Positions 1-8,800 of a stretch of DNA of 64,000 bases are shown here, piece by piece; the stretch's first letter is position 1, and the number at the start of each line of letters is the position of its first letter. Source of the DNA: Streptomyces aidingensis (GTDB lineage: Bacteria; Actinomycetota; Actinomycetes; Streptomycetales; Streptomycetaceae); NCBI RefSeq assembly GCF_900112355.1, contig NZ_FOLM01000001.1, positions 665,276-729,275 of the forward strand. Reading direction: 5' to 3'. A program made the position numbers and the translations under genes. The notes below the pieces were generated by a model that was given only the letters and a program-made list of their open reading frames with translations, was not told the DNA's origin and ran no database searches.

Positions 1-275
1 GCGATGAAGAAGAAGACGGCCAGCAGTCCGTCGGCCGCCCAGTGGCCGATGGACATCCGCAGGCCGAGCACCTCCGGGCCCAGGTAGTGGTCGCGCACCG
101 AGGCGTAGCCGTCGCTCAGCGGGGAGTTCGCCAGGATCAGCGCCAGCGTGGCCGCCAGCAGCAGCATCACGCCGCCGGAGACCTCCAGGCGCAGGAATTC
201 GGCGATGGAGCGGCGGTCACGCTCGGTGTAGTCGTGGTGCGGCTGCGGGGAATGCTGGGCGTGCGGCGGCGTCAT
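1..275 (-). CDS. nhaA: Na+/H+ antiporter NhaA, N-terminal fragment
   Basis: Read on the minus strand from the ATG at 275, the first ~91 residues are a charged, His/Pro-rich head followed by IAEFLRLEVSGGVMLLLAA and a hydrophobic helix ending ALILANSPL. This is the hallmark first segment of NhaA antiporters, which exchange Na+ for H+ across the membrane for pH and sodium homeostasis. A GGAGG ribosome binding site lies about 11 bases before the ATG. The window edge cuts the gene, so the transport core and pore residues are not visible. Its neighbours are a potassium-uptake pair transcribed the same way, so this is an ion-homeostasis neighbourhood. Confidence 0.85.
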   Translation of the reverse strand, partial: MTPPHAQHSPQPHHDYTERDRRSIAEFLRLEVSGGVMLLLAATLALILANSPLSDGYASVRDHYLGPEVLGLRMSIGHWAADGLLAVFFFI

Positions 276-596
276 GGACGGCGGGCCTCCGTGTCGAGGG
301 GACGGTTACGGGTTACGGAAACAATTGGGGACAACTGCAAACCGATTGCCGACCAGACTTCCCGGCGCGCCCAACGGACCTGCCCCCGGCCGCGGGCGGC
401 CCGCCGGTACTCCGGCGGCTCCCGGTGGCCGTGACCACGTCCGGTATTTCTGTTGTTCCTGTGCTTCTGTGTTTCTGTGACTGCTGCGGTGCCGCGTGTG
501 CTTGTACGGTGAAACGGTAGCGGTGCGGGTTCCGCTCCAAACGCAGAAAGCGGTGGCTCCACCGTACATGGTCACACCCGGTTACCGGCAGGGGGG
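276..596. other. Intergenic region between trkA and nhaA
   Basis: About 320 bases without a convincing gene. The short ORFs here have no family resemblance or good ribosome binding site. The stretch around 445-490 is locally AT-richer and carries irregular repeats of a TTCTGT-type motif. Because nhaA reads away from it on the minus strand, this is the likely place for the nhaA promoter and the end of the trk transcript. I see no clear terminator hairpin or consensus promoter. Confidence 0.5.
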
Positions 597-1328
597 TCAG
601 CTCAACTCGGCGAAGGCCTCCACCGCGGCCGTCTTGCCGGTGACCACGATCACATCGCCCGCCTCGATCACGGTCTCCGCGGTCGCATAGGTGAAGCCCT
701 GGCCGGGGCGCTTGATCCCGACCACGGTCACCCCGTACTTGGAGCGGACCGCGCTCACGCCCAGCGGCACACCGGTGGCTATCTCCGGGGCCACCGTCTT
801 GACCAGCGCGTAGTCGTCGTCGAACTCGATGAAGTCGAGCATCCGGCCGGTGACCAGATGCGCCACCCGCTCGCCCATCTCATGCTCCGGCAGCACCACA
901 TGGTGGGCGCCGAGCCGCTCCAGGATCTGGCCGTGCTGGCGGCTGATCGCCTTGGCCCAGACATTGGGGATGTCGAACTCCAGCAGATTGGTGGTGACCA
1001 GGATGCTGGCCTCCACATCGCTGCCGATGGCCACCACCGCGCTGGAGAAGTCGTGCACCCCCAGCTGGCGCAGCACCTCGGGGTCGGTGCAGTCCGCCAC
1101 CGCCGAATGGGTGAGGAAGTCGCTGTGCCGCTGCACCAGACGCTCGCTCTCGTCGATGCCCAGCACGTCCCAGCCGCGGCGCATCAGCTCCCGGGCCAGC
1201 GAGCTGCCGAACCGGCCCAGGCCGATCACGGCCACCCGCTGGTCGCCCATGTGCTGCTGCGCGTAGCTGTGCGCGAGCCGTTTGCGGCGCCGCTGGCGCA
1301 GGGAGTGGAGGTAGTTGCCCATCGTCAT
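597..1328 (-). CDS. trkA: Potassium channel regulatory subunit TrkA/KtrA (RCK)
   Basis: This 243-residue protein is the cytosolic gating subunit of a Trk/Ktr potassium uptake system. A Rossmann-type RCK-N domain is visible: VAVIGLGRFGSSLA with the GxGxxG nucleotide loop near residues 35-41, then the acidic residue of LGIDES at the end of strand 2. The C-terminal ~80 residues fit an RCK-C (TrkA-C) ligand domain. The GTG-initiated trkH gene upstream ends in TGA overlapping the ATG at 1328 by four bases (ATGA), which favours this start over a second in-frame ATG at 1322 and implies translational coupling. Confidence 0.93.
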   Translation of the reverse strand: MTMGNYLHSLRQRRRKRLAHSYAQQHMGDQRVAVIGLGRFGSSLARELMRRGWDVLGIDESERLVQRHSDFLTHSAVADCTDPEVLRQLGVHDFSSAVVAIGSDVEASILVTTNLLEFDIPNVWAKAISRQHGQILERLGAHHVVLPEHEMGERVAHLVTGRMLDFIEFDDDYALVKTVAPEIATGVPLGVSAVRSKYGVTVVGIKRPGQGFTYATAETVIEAGDVIVVTGKTAAVEAFAELS

Positions 1329-2695
1329 CCAATGATCGGTCGTTCTTCGGGAAGCTGGTAGCGGCGGGTGCGCTCCCGCAGCGCCAGCGCGGAGACCAGG
1401 GTGATCGGACCCACCCGGCCGATGAACATCAGCCCGACGATGATCAGCTTGCCCAGCGGCGGCAGGTCCATGGTGGCGCCCGCCGACAGCCCGACCGTGC
1501 CGAACGCCGAGACCGCCTCGAACAGAACCACCTCCAGCCGCTCCTCCATCAGGGTGAGGAGGGCGATGGTGGCCAGGATCACCAGGCCCACCCCGAGCAG
1601 CGCCACGGTCAGCGCCTGGCGCAGCACATGGGGGGCCAGCCGGCGGCCGAGGATGCCGGAGGCGGGCTCACCGCGCACCTCGGCGATGATGGCCACGCCC
1701 AGCACGGCGAAGGTGGTGACCTTGATGCCGCCGGCCGTGCCGCCGCTGCCGCCGCCGATGAACATCAGGGCGACGGTGGCCAGCAGGCTGGCCGGTTCCA
1801 TGGCGCCGGTGTCCACGGAATTGAATCCGCCCGAGCGGGCCATGGCGGAGTGGAAGAACGCGTTGACGGTCTTGTCCACGACGTTCATGCCGCCCAGGGT
1901 GGCGGCGTTCTCCCATTCCAGGACGAGAACGAGCAGGGTGCCGGCGGCCAGCAGCAGGGCGCTGGTCAGCAGGGTGAGCTTCAGATGCAGCGACCAGCTT
2001 ATCCGGCCGGTGTCGCGCCGCCGGGAACGGTGCCGCAGCAGCTCCACCATGACCGGGAAGCCGATGCCGCCCAGCAGCATCGCGGTCGCCACCGGCAGCA
2101 GCACCCATGGATCGTGCGCGTAGCCCATCAGGCTGTCCGAGTACAGGACGAAGCCGGCGTTGTTGAACGCCGACACGGCGTGGTAGAAGCCGTGATAAAC
2201 GGCGTCTCCCCAGGCCATGCCATGGGCGGCGAAGCGCAGGATCAGCCAGATCGCGGTGACGCCCTCGATGATGGCGCTGATCAGGGCAATCCGGGTGACC
2301 ACCCGGCGCACCTCGCCCAGCACCGGGCCCTTGGTCTCGGTCTGGGCCACCAGCGTCAACCGCATCCGCAGCTTGCCGGCGATCAGCAGGGCGAGCAGCG
2401 AGGCCACGGCCATGATGCCGAAGCCGCCGAGCTGGAACAGGACCAGGATCACCCACTGGCCGAAACCGCTCCAGTGGCTGCCGGTGTCCACCACCACCAG
2501 ACCGGTCACACAGACCGCGGAGGTGGCCGTGAACAGGGCGTCGATCAGGGAGGTCGCCCGTCCGCCGGCGGCCGAGACCGGCAGCGCCAGCAGGGTGGTG
2601 CCGATGACGATGGTGCAGCCCCAGGCGGTCACCACGATGCGGGCCGGGTGGATGCGGAACAGAGCCGCCCGCCCCCGGCTCAGGACTTGCGCCAC
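1325..2695 (-). CDS. trkH: Potassium uptake protein, TrkH/KtrB family
   Basis: This 456-residue polytopic membrane protein is the K+-translocating subunit of a Trk/Ktr system. It shows repeated membrane/pore-loop units typical of the family, with segments such as TSAVCVTGLVVVDTG and GGGSGGTAGGIKVTT that correspond to the selectivity-filter loops. The start is a GTG at 2695, with GAGG about ten bases upstream. It overlaps trkA by four bases, so the two subunits are probably made in a fixed ratio. Length and gene pairing are those of KtrB-type proteins. Confidence 0.93.
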   Translation of the reverse strand: MAQVLSRGRAALFRIHPARIVVTAWGCTIVIGTTLLALPVSAAGGRATSLIDALFTATSAVCVTGLVVVDTGSHWSGFGQWVILVLFQLGGFGIMAVASLLALLIAGKLRMRLTLVAQTETKGPVLGEVRRVVTRIALISAIIEGVTAIWLILRFAAHGMAWGDAVYHGFYHAVSAFNNAGFVLYSDSLMGYAHDPWVLLPVATAMLLGGIGFPVMVELLRHRSRRRDTGRISWSLHLKLTLLTSALLLAAGTLLVLVLEWENAATLGGMNVVDKTVNAFFHSAMARSGGFNSVDTGAMEPASLLATVALMFIGGGSGGTAGGIKVTTFAVLGVAIIAEVRGEPASGILGRRLAPHVLRQALTVALLGVGLVILATIALLTLMEERLEVVLFEAVSAFGTVGLSAGATMDLPPLGKLIIVGLMFIGRVGPITLVSALALRERTRRYQLPEERPIIG

Positions 2696-3036
2696 GCTTT
2701 GCCATCCTCAGGACACTCAGGACACGCATGACCGGCATGGCAGGCACAGGGGCCACGACAGCCATGACAGCCATGTCATTGACGTCTCGAGCGCACTCGA
2801 ATCCAACAAAACGACCACTGTAACCGTATGCAGCAACCAAGGACGCCCGGGGCCGCCCCGCGGTCGTCGGTGACGGACCGTGTCCGGGCGGCCACCCGGT
2901 GGGACCGGCGGCCGTGACGAGGGCGGACGGGCGGCGCCCGGCCGGCGGATGACTGCATGATCCAGACACCCTCCTGTCCCGGTGTCGGTCCGGTGGCGTA
3001 TAAATGTGGCCAGGATCGCAACGGGGAGGGGAACAC
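2696..3036. promoter_or_regulatory. Divergent control region between trkH and the flotillin operon
   Basis: This 341-base region separates divergently transcribed operons. Next to trkH (about 2707-2780) it has simple-sequence character, with repeated GGACAC and GACAGCCATG units. A short inverted repeat, TCGAG-CGCA-CTCGA, lies at 2787-2800. A good -10-like TATAAAT is at 2999-3005, placed to start the plus-strand operon about 30 bases before its ATG. No consensus -35 is evident. Promoter roles are inferred from position only. Confidence 0.4.
2999..3005 (+). promoter_or_regulatory. Candidate -10 element of the flotillin operon
   Basis: TATAAAT is conspicuous in this GC-rich setting and sits about 32 bases before the ATG at 3037. 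That would give a short leader containing the GGGGAGGGG ribosome binding site at 3023-3031. The -35 region is not recognisable, so the assignment is tentative. Confidence 0.4.
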
Positions 3037-3678
3037 ATGGGGGAGTTCTTCGACGCGGCCCTGGAGTTCCCCACCGTCGTCTTCACCTTCCCGCTCGTGG
3101 TCGTCATCGGCTACTGGCTCTTCGCCGCGGTCACCGGCATCGCCGGCAGTGCCTTCGACGGCGGGGACACCGGGGGCGACGCGGGGGACGCGGGGGAGGG
3201 CGGCTCCCCCGGCGGCCTCGCGGGCCTGCCGGCCGTGCTGGGCCTGGGCGGCGTGCCGGTCACCGTGGTGCTGTCGCTGGTCATCGCCGTGGCCTGGTTC
3301 ACCGGCCTGATCGGCACCGCGCTGTTCGACTCCGCCCTGATCCTGCTGCCCTGGACGGCGCTGATGCTGTACGCCGGCTGGCAGACCACCTGGCTGCTGG
3401 CCCGCCCGCTGCGCCGGATACTGCGCTCCGCTTCCGCGCCGCGCAACGCCCACTTCGTCGGCCGGGTGTGCGTGGTGCGGGTCGGCTGCGCCGGGGAGAG
3501 CTTCGGCCAGGGCGAGATCACCCTGGACGACGGCTCCACCGTCCTGGTGGACATCCGCGGCGAGGAGGGCGGCGAACCGATCGCCGCCGGCAGCAGCGCA
3601 CTGCTCTTCGATTACGACCGGGAGGGCGATTTCTTCCGGGTCGCCCCGGCCGGCGCCGCCGCCGATCCGCTCGGCTGA
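3037..3678 (+). CDS. YqiJ/YuaF-like OB-fold membrane protein
   Basis: A 213-residue protein with an N-terminal hydrophobic segment (VVFTFPLVVVIGYWLFAAVTG), an Asp/Gly-rich loop, two further hydrophobic stretches at about residues 70-125 and a soluble C-terminal domain. That domain (CVVRVGCAGESFGQGEITLDDGSTVLVDI and on) resembles the OB-fold/NfeD-like domain of YuaF and YqiJ. Such proteins are encoded beside flotillins and are thought to help place or regulate them in the membrane. The next gene here is a flotillin 67 bases downstream. The ATG at 3037 follows a strong purine-rich ribosome binding site, so I prefer it to the upstream ATG at 3004. Family assignment rests on topology plus context. 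Confidence 0.75.
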   Translation: MGEFFDAALEFPTVVFTFPLVVVIGYWLFAAVTGIAGSAFDGGDTGGDAGDAGEGGSPGGLAGLPAVLGLGGVPVTVVLSLVIAVAWFTGLIGTALFDSALILLPWTALMLYAGWQTTWLLARPLRRILRSASAPRNAHFVGRVCVVRVGCAGESFGQGEITLDDGSTVLVDIRGEEGGEPIAAGSSALLFDYDREGDFFRVAPAGAAADPLG

Positions 3679-3745
3679 GCCGCCGCGCCGCCGGACCGCC
3701 GCCGCTCACGCACCTTCCGGCACACGACAGAAGGACAACGCAACG

Positions 3746-5800
3746 ATGGACACCGCCATCACCCAGGGGCTCGGCATACTCCTTGCCGTCATCCTGCTCA
3801 TCCTGCTTGTGATGCTGTTCGCCATTACCCGGCTGTTCCGCAAGGTCGAGCAGGGCAAGGCGCTCATCGTCTCCAAAATGCGCAAGGTCGATGTGACCTT
3901 CACCGGCATGGTGGTACTGCCGGTGCTGCACAAGGCCGAGATCATGGACATCTCGGTGAAGACGCTGGAGCTGGCCCGGATCGGCAAGGACGGCCTGATC
4001 TGCTCCGACAACATCCGGGCCGACATCCGCATCTCCTTCTACGTGCGGGTCAACAACACCGTCGACGACGTGATCAAGGTCGCCCAGGCGATCGGCACCG
4101 AGCGCGCCAGCAACCAGGACACCCTCCAGCTGCTGTTCAACGCCAAGTTCTCCGAGGCGCTGAAGACGGTGGGCAAGCAGCTCGAATTCGAGGACCTCTA
4201 CGTCAAGCGGGACGAGCTCAAGCAGCGGATCATCGCCGAGATCGGCCGCGACCTCAACGGCTACCGCCTGGAGGACGTCGCCATCGACTACCTGGAGCAG
4301 ACCCCGCTCGCCCAGCTGGACAAGGACAACATCCTCGACGCCCAGGGCATCCGGAAGATCACCGAGCTGACCGCCGCCCAGCACATCCTCACCAACGAGT
4401 CCCGGCGCCACGAGGAGAAGGAGATCACCCGGCAGAACGTGGACGCCCGGGAGGCCGTGCTGGAGCTGGAGCGCCGCCAGGCCGACGCCGAGATCAAGCA
4501 GCAGCGGGAGATCGCCACCGTGCGGGCCAAGGAGGAGGCCGAGGTCGCCCGGATACAGGCCGAGGAGCGGCTGCGCGCCCAGGCCGCGCACCTCAAGACC
4601 GAAGAGGCCCTCGGCGTGCAGAACGAGAACCGCGAACGGGAGGTCGCCGTCGCCCAGTTGAACCGGCAGCGGGTGGTCGCGGTGGAGACCGAGCGCATCG
4701 AGAAGGACCGCCAGCTCGAAGTGATCGCCCGCGAGCGGGAGACGGAGCTGCGCCGGATCGCCAAGGACAAGGAGATCGAGGGCGAGAAGCGGGAGATCGC
4801 CGACGTCATCCGGGAGCGGATCGCGGTCGAGAAGACGGTCGCGCAGCAGGAGGAGGACATCAAGAAGCTGCGCACGGTCGAGGAGGCCGAGCGGGAGCGG
4901 CAGGCGCTGATCATCCAGGCCGAGGCCGAGGCCCAGGAGCGGCTGGTCAAGGACATCAAGGCCGCCGAGGCCGCGGAGGCCGCCGCGGTGCACCGCGCCC
5001 AGGAGGAGCTGACCCTGGCCGAGGCCCGGCGCAAGGCCGCCGAGATGGAGGCCGCCGCCGCTATCCGGCTGGCCGAGGGCAAGCAGGCCGACGCCGCCGC
5101 CGGCGGCATGGCCGAGGCCCAGGTCAAGGAGCGGATGGCCGCCGCCCTCGCCGCCACCCGGCACGCCGAGGCCGAGGCCGCCAAGGAGATGGGCCTGGCC
5201 GAGGCCGAGGCGCTGCGCGAGAAGATGGAGGCCGAGGCCGACGGCCTGAAGCAGAAGGCCGAGGCCATGGCCGCGCTGGACGCCGCCAGCCGGGACCACG
5301 AGGAGTACCGGCTGCGGCTGGAGGCCGAGAAGGAGATCCGCATCGCGCAGGTGGATGTGCAGCGGCAGATCGCCGAGGCCCAGGCCACGGTGGTGGGCAC
5401 CGCCCTGGAGAACGCCAAGATCGACATCGTCGGCGGCGACCAGGTGTTCTTCGACCGGATCGTCAACGCCGTCTCCGCCGGCAAGAGCGTGGACAACCTC
5501 ATCGGCCACTCGGAGAACGTGCAGGCCATGGCCGGTCCCTGGCTGGACCGGGAGAACTCCACCTTCACCCGGGACCTGGCCGGCATGCTCGGCGGGCTCG
5601 GCGCGGCCGGGCTGCGCGACCTCACCCTGGCCGGGCTGCTCACCAAGCTGATCTCGGACGGCGGGCAGCACAGCGGCGCCCTGTCCGAGCTGCTGGCGGC
5701 GGCCCGCGCCAACGGCCTGGCCGACCTGCCGCTGGAGCGGCTCGCCGTGCCGGCCCAGCCGCAGCCGAACCTGAACAAGCAGCTCAACGCCCAGCAGTGA
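3746..5800 (+). CDS. Flotillin / SPFH-domain protein (YqiK-like)
   Basis: This 684-residue protein starts with a transmembrane helix (about residues 7-28), followed by an SPFH/band-7 domain of roughly 180 residues (from RKVEQGKALIVSK). A very long charged Glu/Ala/Arg/Lys heptad region at about 200-560 is the flotillin coiled coil, and a Gly/Leu-rich tail ends in the Gln-rich LNKQLNAQQ. Flotillins form large membrane-attached oligomeric cages that organise membrane microdomains. AGAAGGA precedes the ATG. The upstream OB-fold protein is the usual flotillin partner, and the downstream giant ATPase is separated by only 82 bases. Confidence 0.93.
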   Translation: MDTAITQGLGILLAVILLILLVMLFAITRLFRKVEQGKALIVSKMRKVDVTFTGMVVLPVLHKAEIMDISVKTLELARIGKDGLICSDNIRADIRISFYVRVNNTVDDVIKVAQAIGTERASNQDTLQLLFNAKFSEALKTVGKQLEFEDLYVKRDELKQRIIAEIGRDLNGYRLEDVAIDYLEQTPLAQLDKDNILDAQGIRKITELTAAQHILTNESRRHEEKEITRQNVDAREAVLELERRQADAEIKQQREIATVRAKEEAEVARIQAEERLRAQAAHLKTEEALGVQNENREREVAVAQLNRQRVVAVETERIEKDRQLEVIARERETELRRIAKDKEIEGEKREIADVIRERIAVEKTVAQQEEDIKKLRTVEEAERERQALIIQAEAEAQERLVKDIKAAEAAEAAAVHRAQEELTLAEARRKAAEMEAAAAIRLAEGKQADAAAGGMAEAQVKERMAAALAATRHAEAEAAKEMGLAEAEALREKMEAEADGLKQKAEAMAALDAASRDHEEYRLRLEAEKEIRIAQVDVQRQIAEAQATVVGTALENAKIDIVGGDQVFFDRIVNAVSAGKSVDNLIGHSENVQAMAGPWLDRENSTFTRDLAGMLGGLGAAGLRDLTLAGLLTKLISDGGQHSGALSELLAAARANGLADLPLERLAVPAQPQPNLNKQLNAQQ

Positions 5801-5882
5801 CGCCGGGGCGCCGGGCCGCCTCCGCGCGGCCCGGCGCCCCGCTCCACCGACACGGGACGACCAGGGGACGACACCGAACACC

Positions 5883-8800
5883 ATGGCGAGCACACCGAAC
5901 CCCGGCACCGGCGACGGCGGCGCGGGCGAGTCCGCCCACGGCGGGATGGAGACCGGCACCTACCAGGTGCTGCGGGACCGGATGACGGCCGCCGCCGCCG
6001 AACTGGCCGCCCGCGCCCAGCAGCTCAACACCCGGCGGATCGAGACCTTCGGCGGCAGCGAGCTGGAACTCGTCGCCACCGACCGCATCCGCACCGAGCA
6101 CAACTGCGTCCCACGGGACATCGTGCAGGTCGGCGGAGCCCTGCTGTTCGGCTACAACGTGCACTTCGGGCTGAAGCAGACCACCGAACCCGCCGATGTC
6201 TTCGGGCTGCACGCCTACCGGCCCGGGGCCGCCGGCAGCGGCGGGCAGCACTTCACCGAGGCCCCGCCCGGGGCCGTGCCCGGCCTGCTGGACGCGCCCG
6301 CCTTCCGCCGCGACTTCGCCTCCCTCTACCGCTACTACCGCCAGGCGCAGTTGCTCCAGCTGCGCCGGGTCGGACCGCTGCTGCTGGCCGTCTTCCAGGT
6401 CGGCGAGCGGCAGGACGACATCCGCGTGCTGCGCTGGCGGATCGCCACCGACGGCACCCCGGAGTATCTGGACGCCAAGGGCGAGCGGGACCATGTCTTC
6501 CCGCCGTCCCACGACTTCGAATGGACCGTCACCGGCCGGGAGCACCACACCCCCGGGCAGCATCCGCATGTCTCCATCGAGGGCGAGCTGTTCGTCGACA
6601 CCGTCGGCGGCTCCCTCACCGTCAAGGTGGAGGACAACACCGAGGACGGGCAGGGCGTCCACAGCGAGCCGGTGGCCGAGCCGCTCCAGTCGCTGGCCGA
6701 CGCCGACATCGCCTACGCCCGGGTCGGCTCGCTGATCCTGCTGCGGGTCCTGCCCTACAACGAGGACACCCACCGCTATCTCGTCTACAACGGCCGCACC
6801 CGCGAGGTGGTCCGGCTGGACGGCATCGGCCAGGCCTGCCACACCCTCCCCGAGGACCAGGGCATCGTCTTCCCCGGCGGCTACTACCTGGCCGCCGCCC
6901 CGGCCGGCGCCGCCGCCAGGACCTTCGACCTGGACACCTCCGGGCTGGAGATGCAGGGCGTGGTCCGCTCGCCCAACGGCGAGGACGTGCTGTACTCCTA
7001 CCACTCCCGGGCGGACGGCCGGTATCTGCTGCTGCCCTACAACCTGATCCGCAAGGACGTCGCCGCGCCGATCCTCTCCCACGGCCACTGCCTGTTCGAC
7101 GACGGCACCATGGTCGTCTTCCGCGCCGACGACGAGCCCACCCGGGTGCACCCCATGCAGGTCTGGGCCACCCCCTTCGTCTCCGACGCGCACCACGCCG
7201 CCCAGCCGCTGCGGGACGGTCCGCTGGCCCGGATCGGCAACGCCGAACTGGTCCGCGGCATCTCCGACGCGCTCACCATCGCCCGGATGGCGAGCGAACT
7301 CGCCCCCGGCACCGCCGTCTTCGAGGCCGTCATCGCCGCCTGCGCCCGGCTGACCGACCAGTACCACTGGCTGGGCCTGGACGGTCTCCAGGGCCTGCAC
7401 GAGCCGGTCGCCACCCTGCGCACCACCGCCGAGCAGGTGATCGACGAGTACGAGCGGCTCCAGGAACTGCGCCGGCAGGCCGCCGCCGCGGTCGGGGAGG
7501 CCCGCGAGCAGACCACCGCGCTGATCCGCCGGTCCCGCGGCGAGGCGCCCAAGGACGCCTCGCAGTGGGTCGCCCTGCTCACCGAACTGCGCCGCGCCCA
7601 GGGCAGGGTGGAGTCGCTGCGCGAACTGCGCCACGCGGATCTTTCCGCCCTGGACACCATCGGCGGCGAGATCGCCGAGGCGCTGGCCGCCACCGGCCGC
7701 CGCGCCGTGGCCTTCCTCTCCCGCGAGGACGCCTTCGACGCCACGCATGCCGCGGTGGCACGGCTCACCGCCCAGGCGGGCGAGGTGGCCACGGTGGCCG
7801 CGGCCGGACCGCTGGCCGGGGAGATCGCCGGGCAGGCCGAGTCCCTGACGACCGTCACCGAGGTGATCGGCGGCCTCGACATCGCCGACGCCACCGTGCG
7901 GACCGCCCTGCTGGAGCGGATCGGCGAGGTGACGGGCGCGGTCAACCGGGCCCGCGCGGTCCTCGACGGCCGCCGCCGGGAACTGCTGGAGCGGGAGGGC
8001 CGGGCCGAGTTCGCCGCCGAGTTCGCCCTGCTCGGGCAGGCCGTGGCCGGCGCCCTGGCCGCCGCCGCCACCCCGGAGGAGTGCGACGAACAGCTCGGCC
8101 GGCTGCTGCTCCAGCTCGAAAACCTGGAAGCCCGCTTCGGGGCCTTCGACGACTTCCTGGACAAGCTGGGGCAGCAGCGCGAGGAGATCTACGAGACCTT
8201 CTCGGCGCGCAAGCAGGCCCAGCTGGACGAGCGTGCCCGGCACGCCGAGCGGCTGTCCGCATCGGCCGGCCGCATCCTGTCCACGGTCGCCCGCCGGGCC
8301 GGCACGCTGGCCACCCTGGACGAGGTCAACGCCTACTTCGCCACCGACCCGCTGGTGGCGCGGGTGCGCGGCGCGGCCGGCGAACTGCGCGGCATCGGCG
8401 AGACGGTGCGGGCCGAGGAGCTGGAGGGCCGCATCAAGGCCATCCGGCAGGAGGCCGGGCGCTCGCTGCGCGACCGCACGGAGCTGTACGGGGCGGACGG
8501 CACGGTCCGGCTGGGCCGGCACCGCTTCGGCGTCAACAGCCAGCCGGTCGATCTGACCCTGGTGCCGCAGGACGGCGCGCTGGTCTTCGCGGTGACCGGC
8601 ACCGACTACCGGGCACCGGTCACCGACCCCGGTTTCGCCGCCACCCGCGACTTCTGGGACCAGCCGCTGGTCTCGGAGTCCCCGCAGGTGTACCGCTCGG
8701 AGTATCTGGCCGCCAAGGTGCTCGGCCAGGAACCGGGGGAGCGGCTGGCCGGCGCCCTGGCGTCCGACGGGCTGACCGCGGTGGTCCGCGAGGTCGCCGA

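Noticed and set aside
2702..3107. Upstream extension of a minus-strand frame beyond trkH starting at an ATG near 2704
   Set aside because: That ATG is in a different frame from TrkH and leads into an Arg/Gly-rich shadow frame. The GTG at 2695 gives the family N-terminus.
3518..5959. 813-residue open frame on the minus strand opposite the flotillin gene
   Set aside because: It is Gly/Leu/Arg/His-rich with no domain pattern and mirrors the well-supported flotillin gene. Long antisense frames are expected at this GC content.
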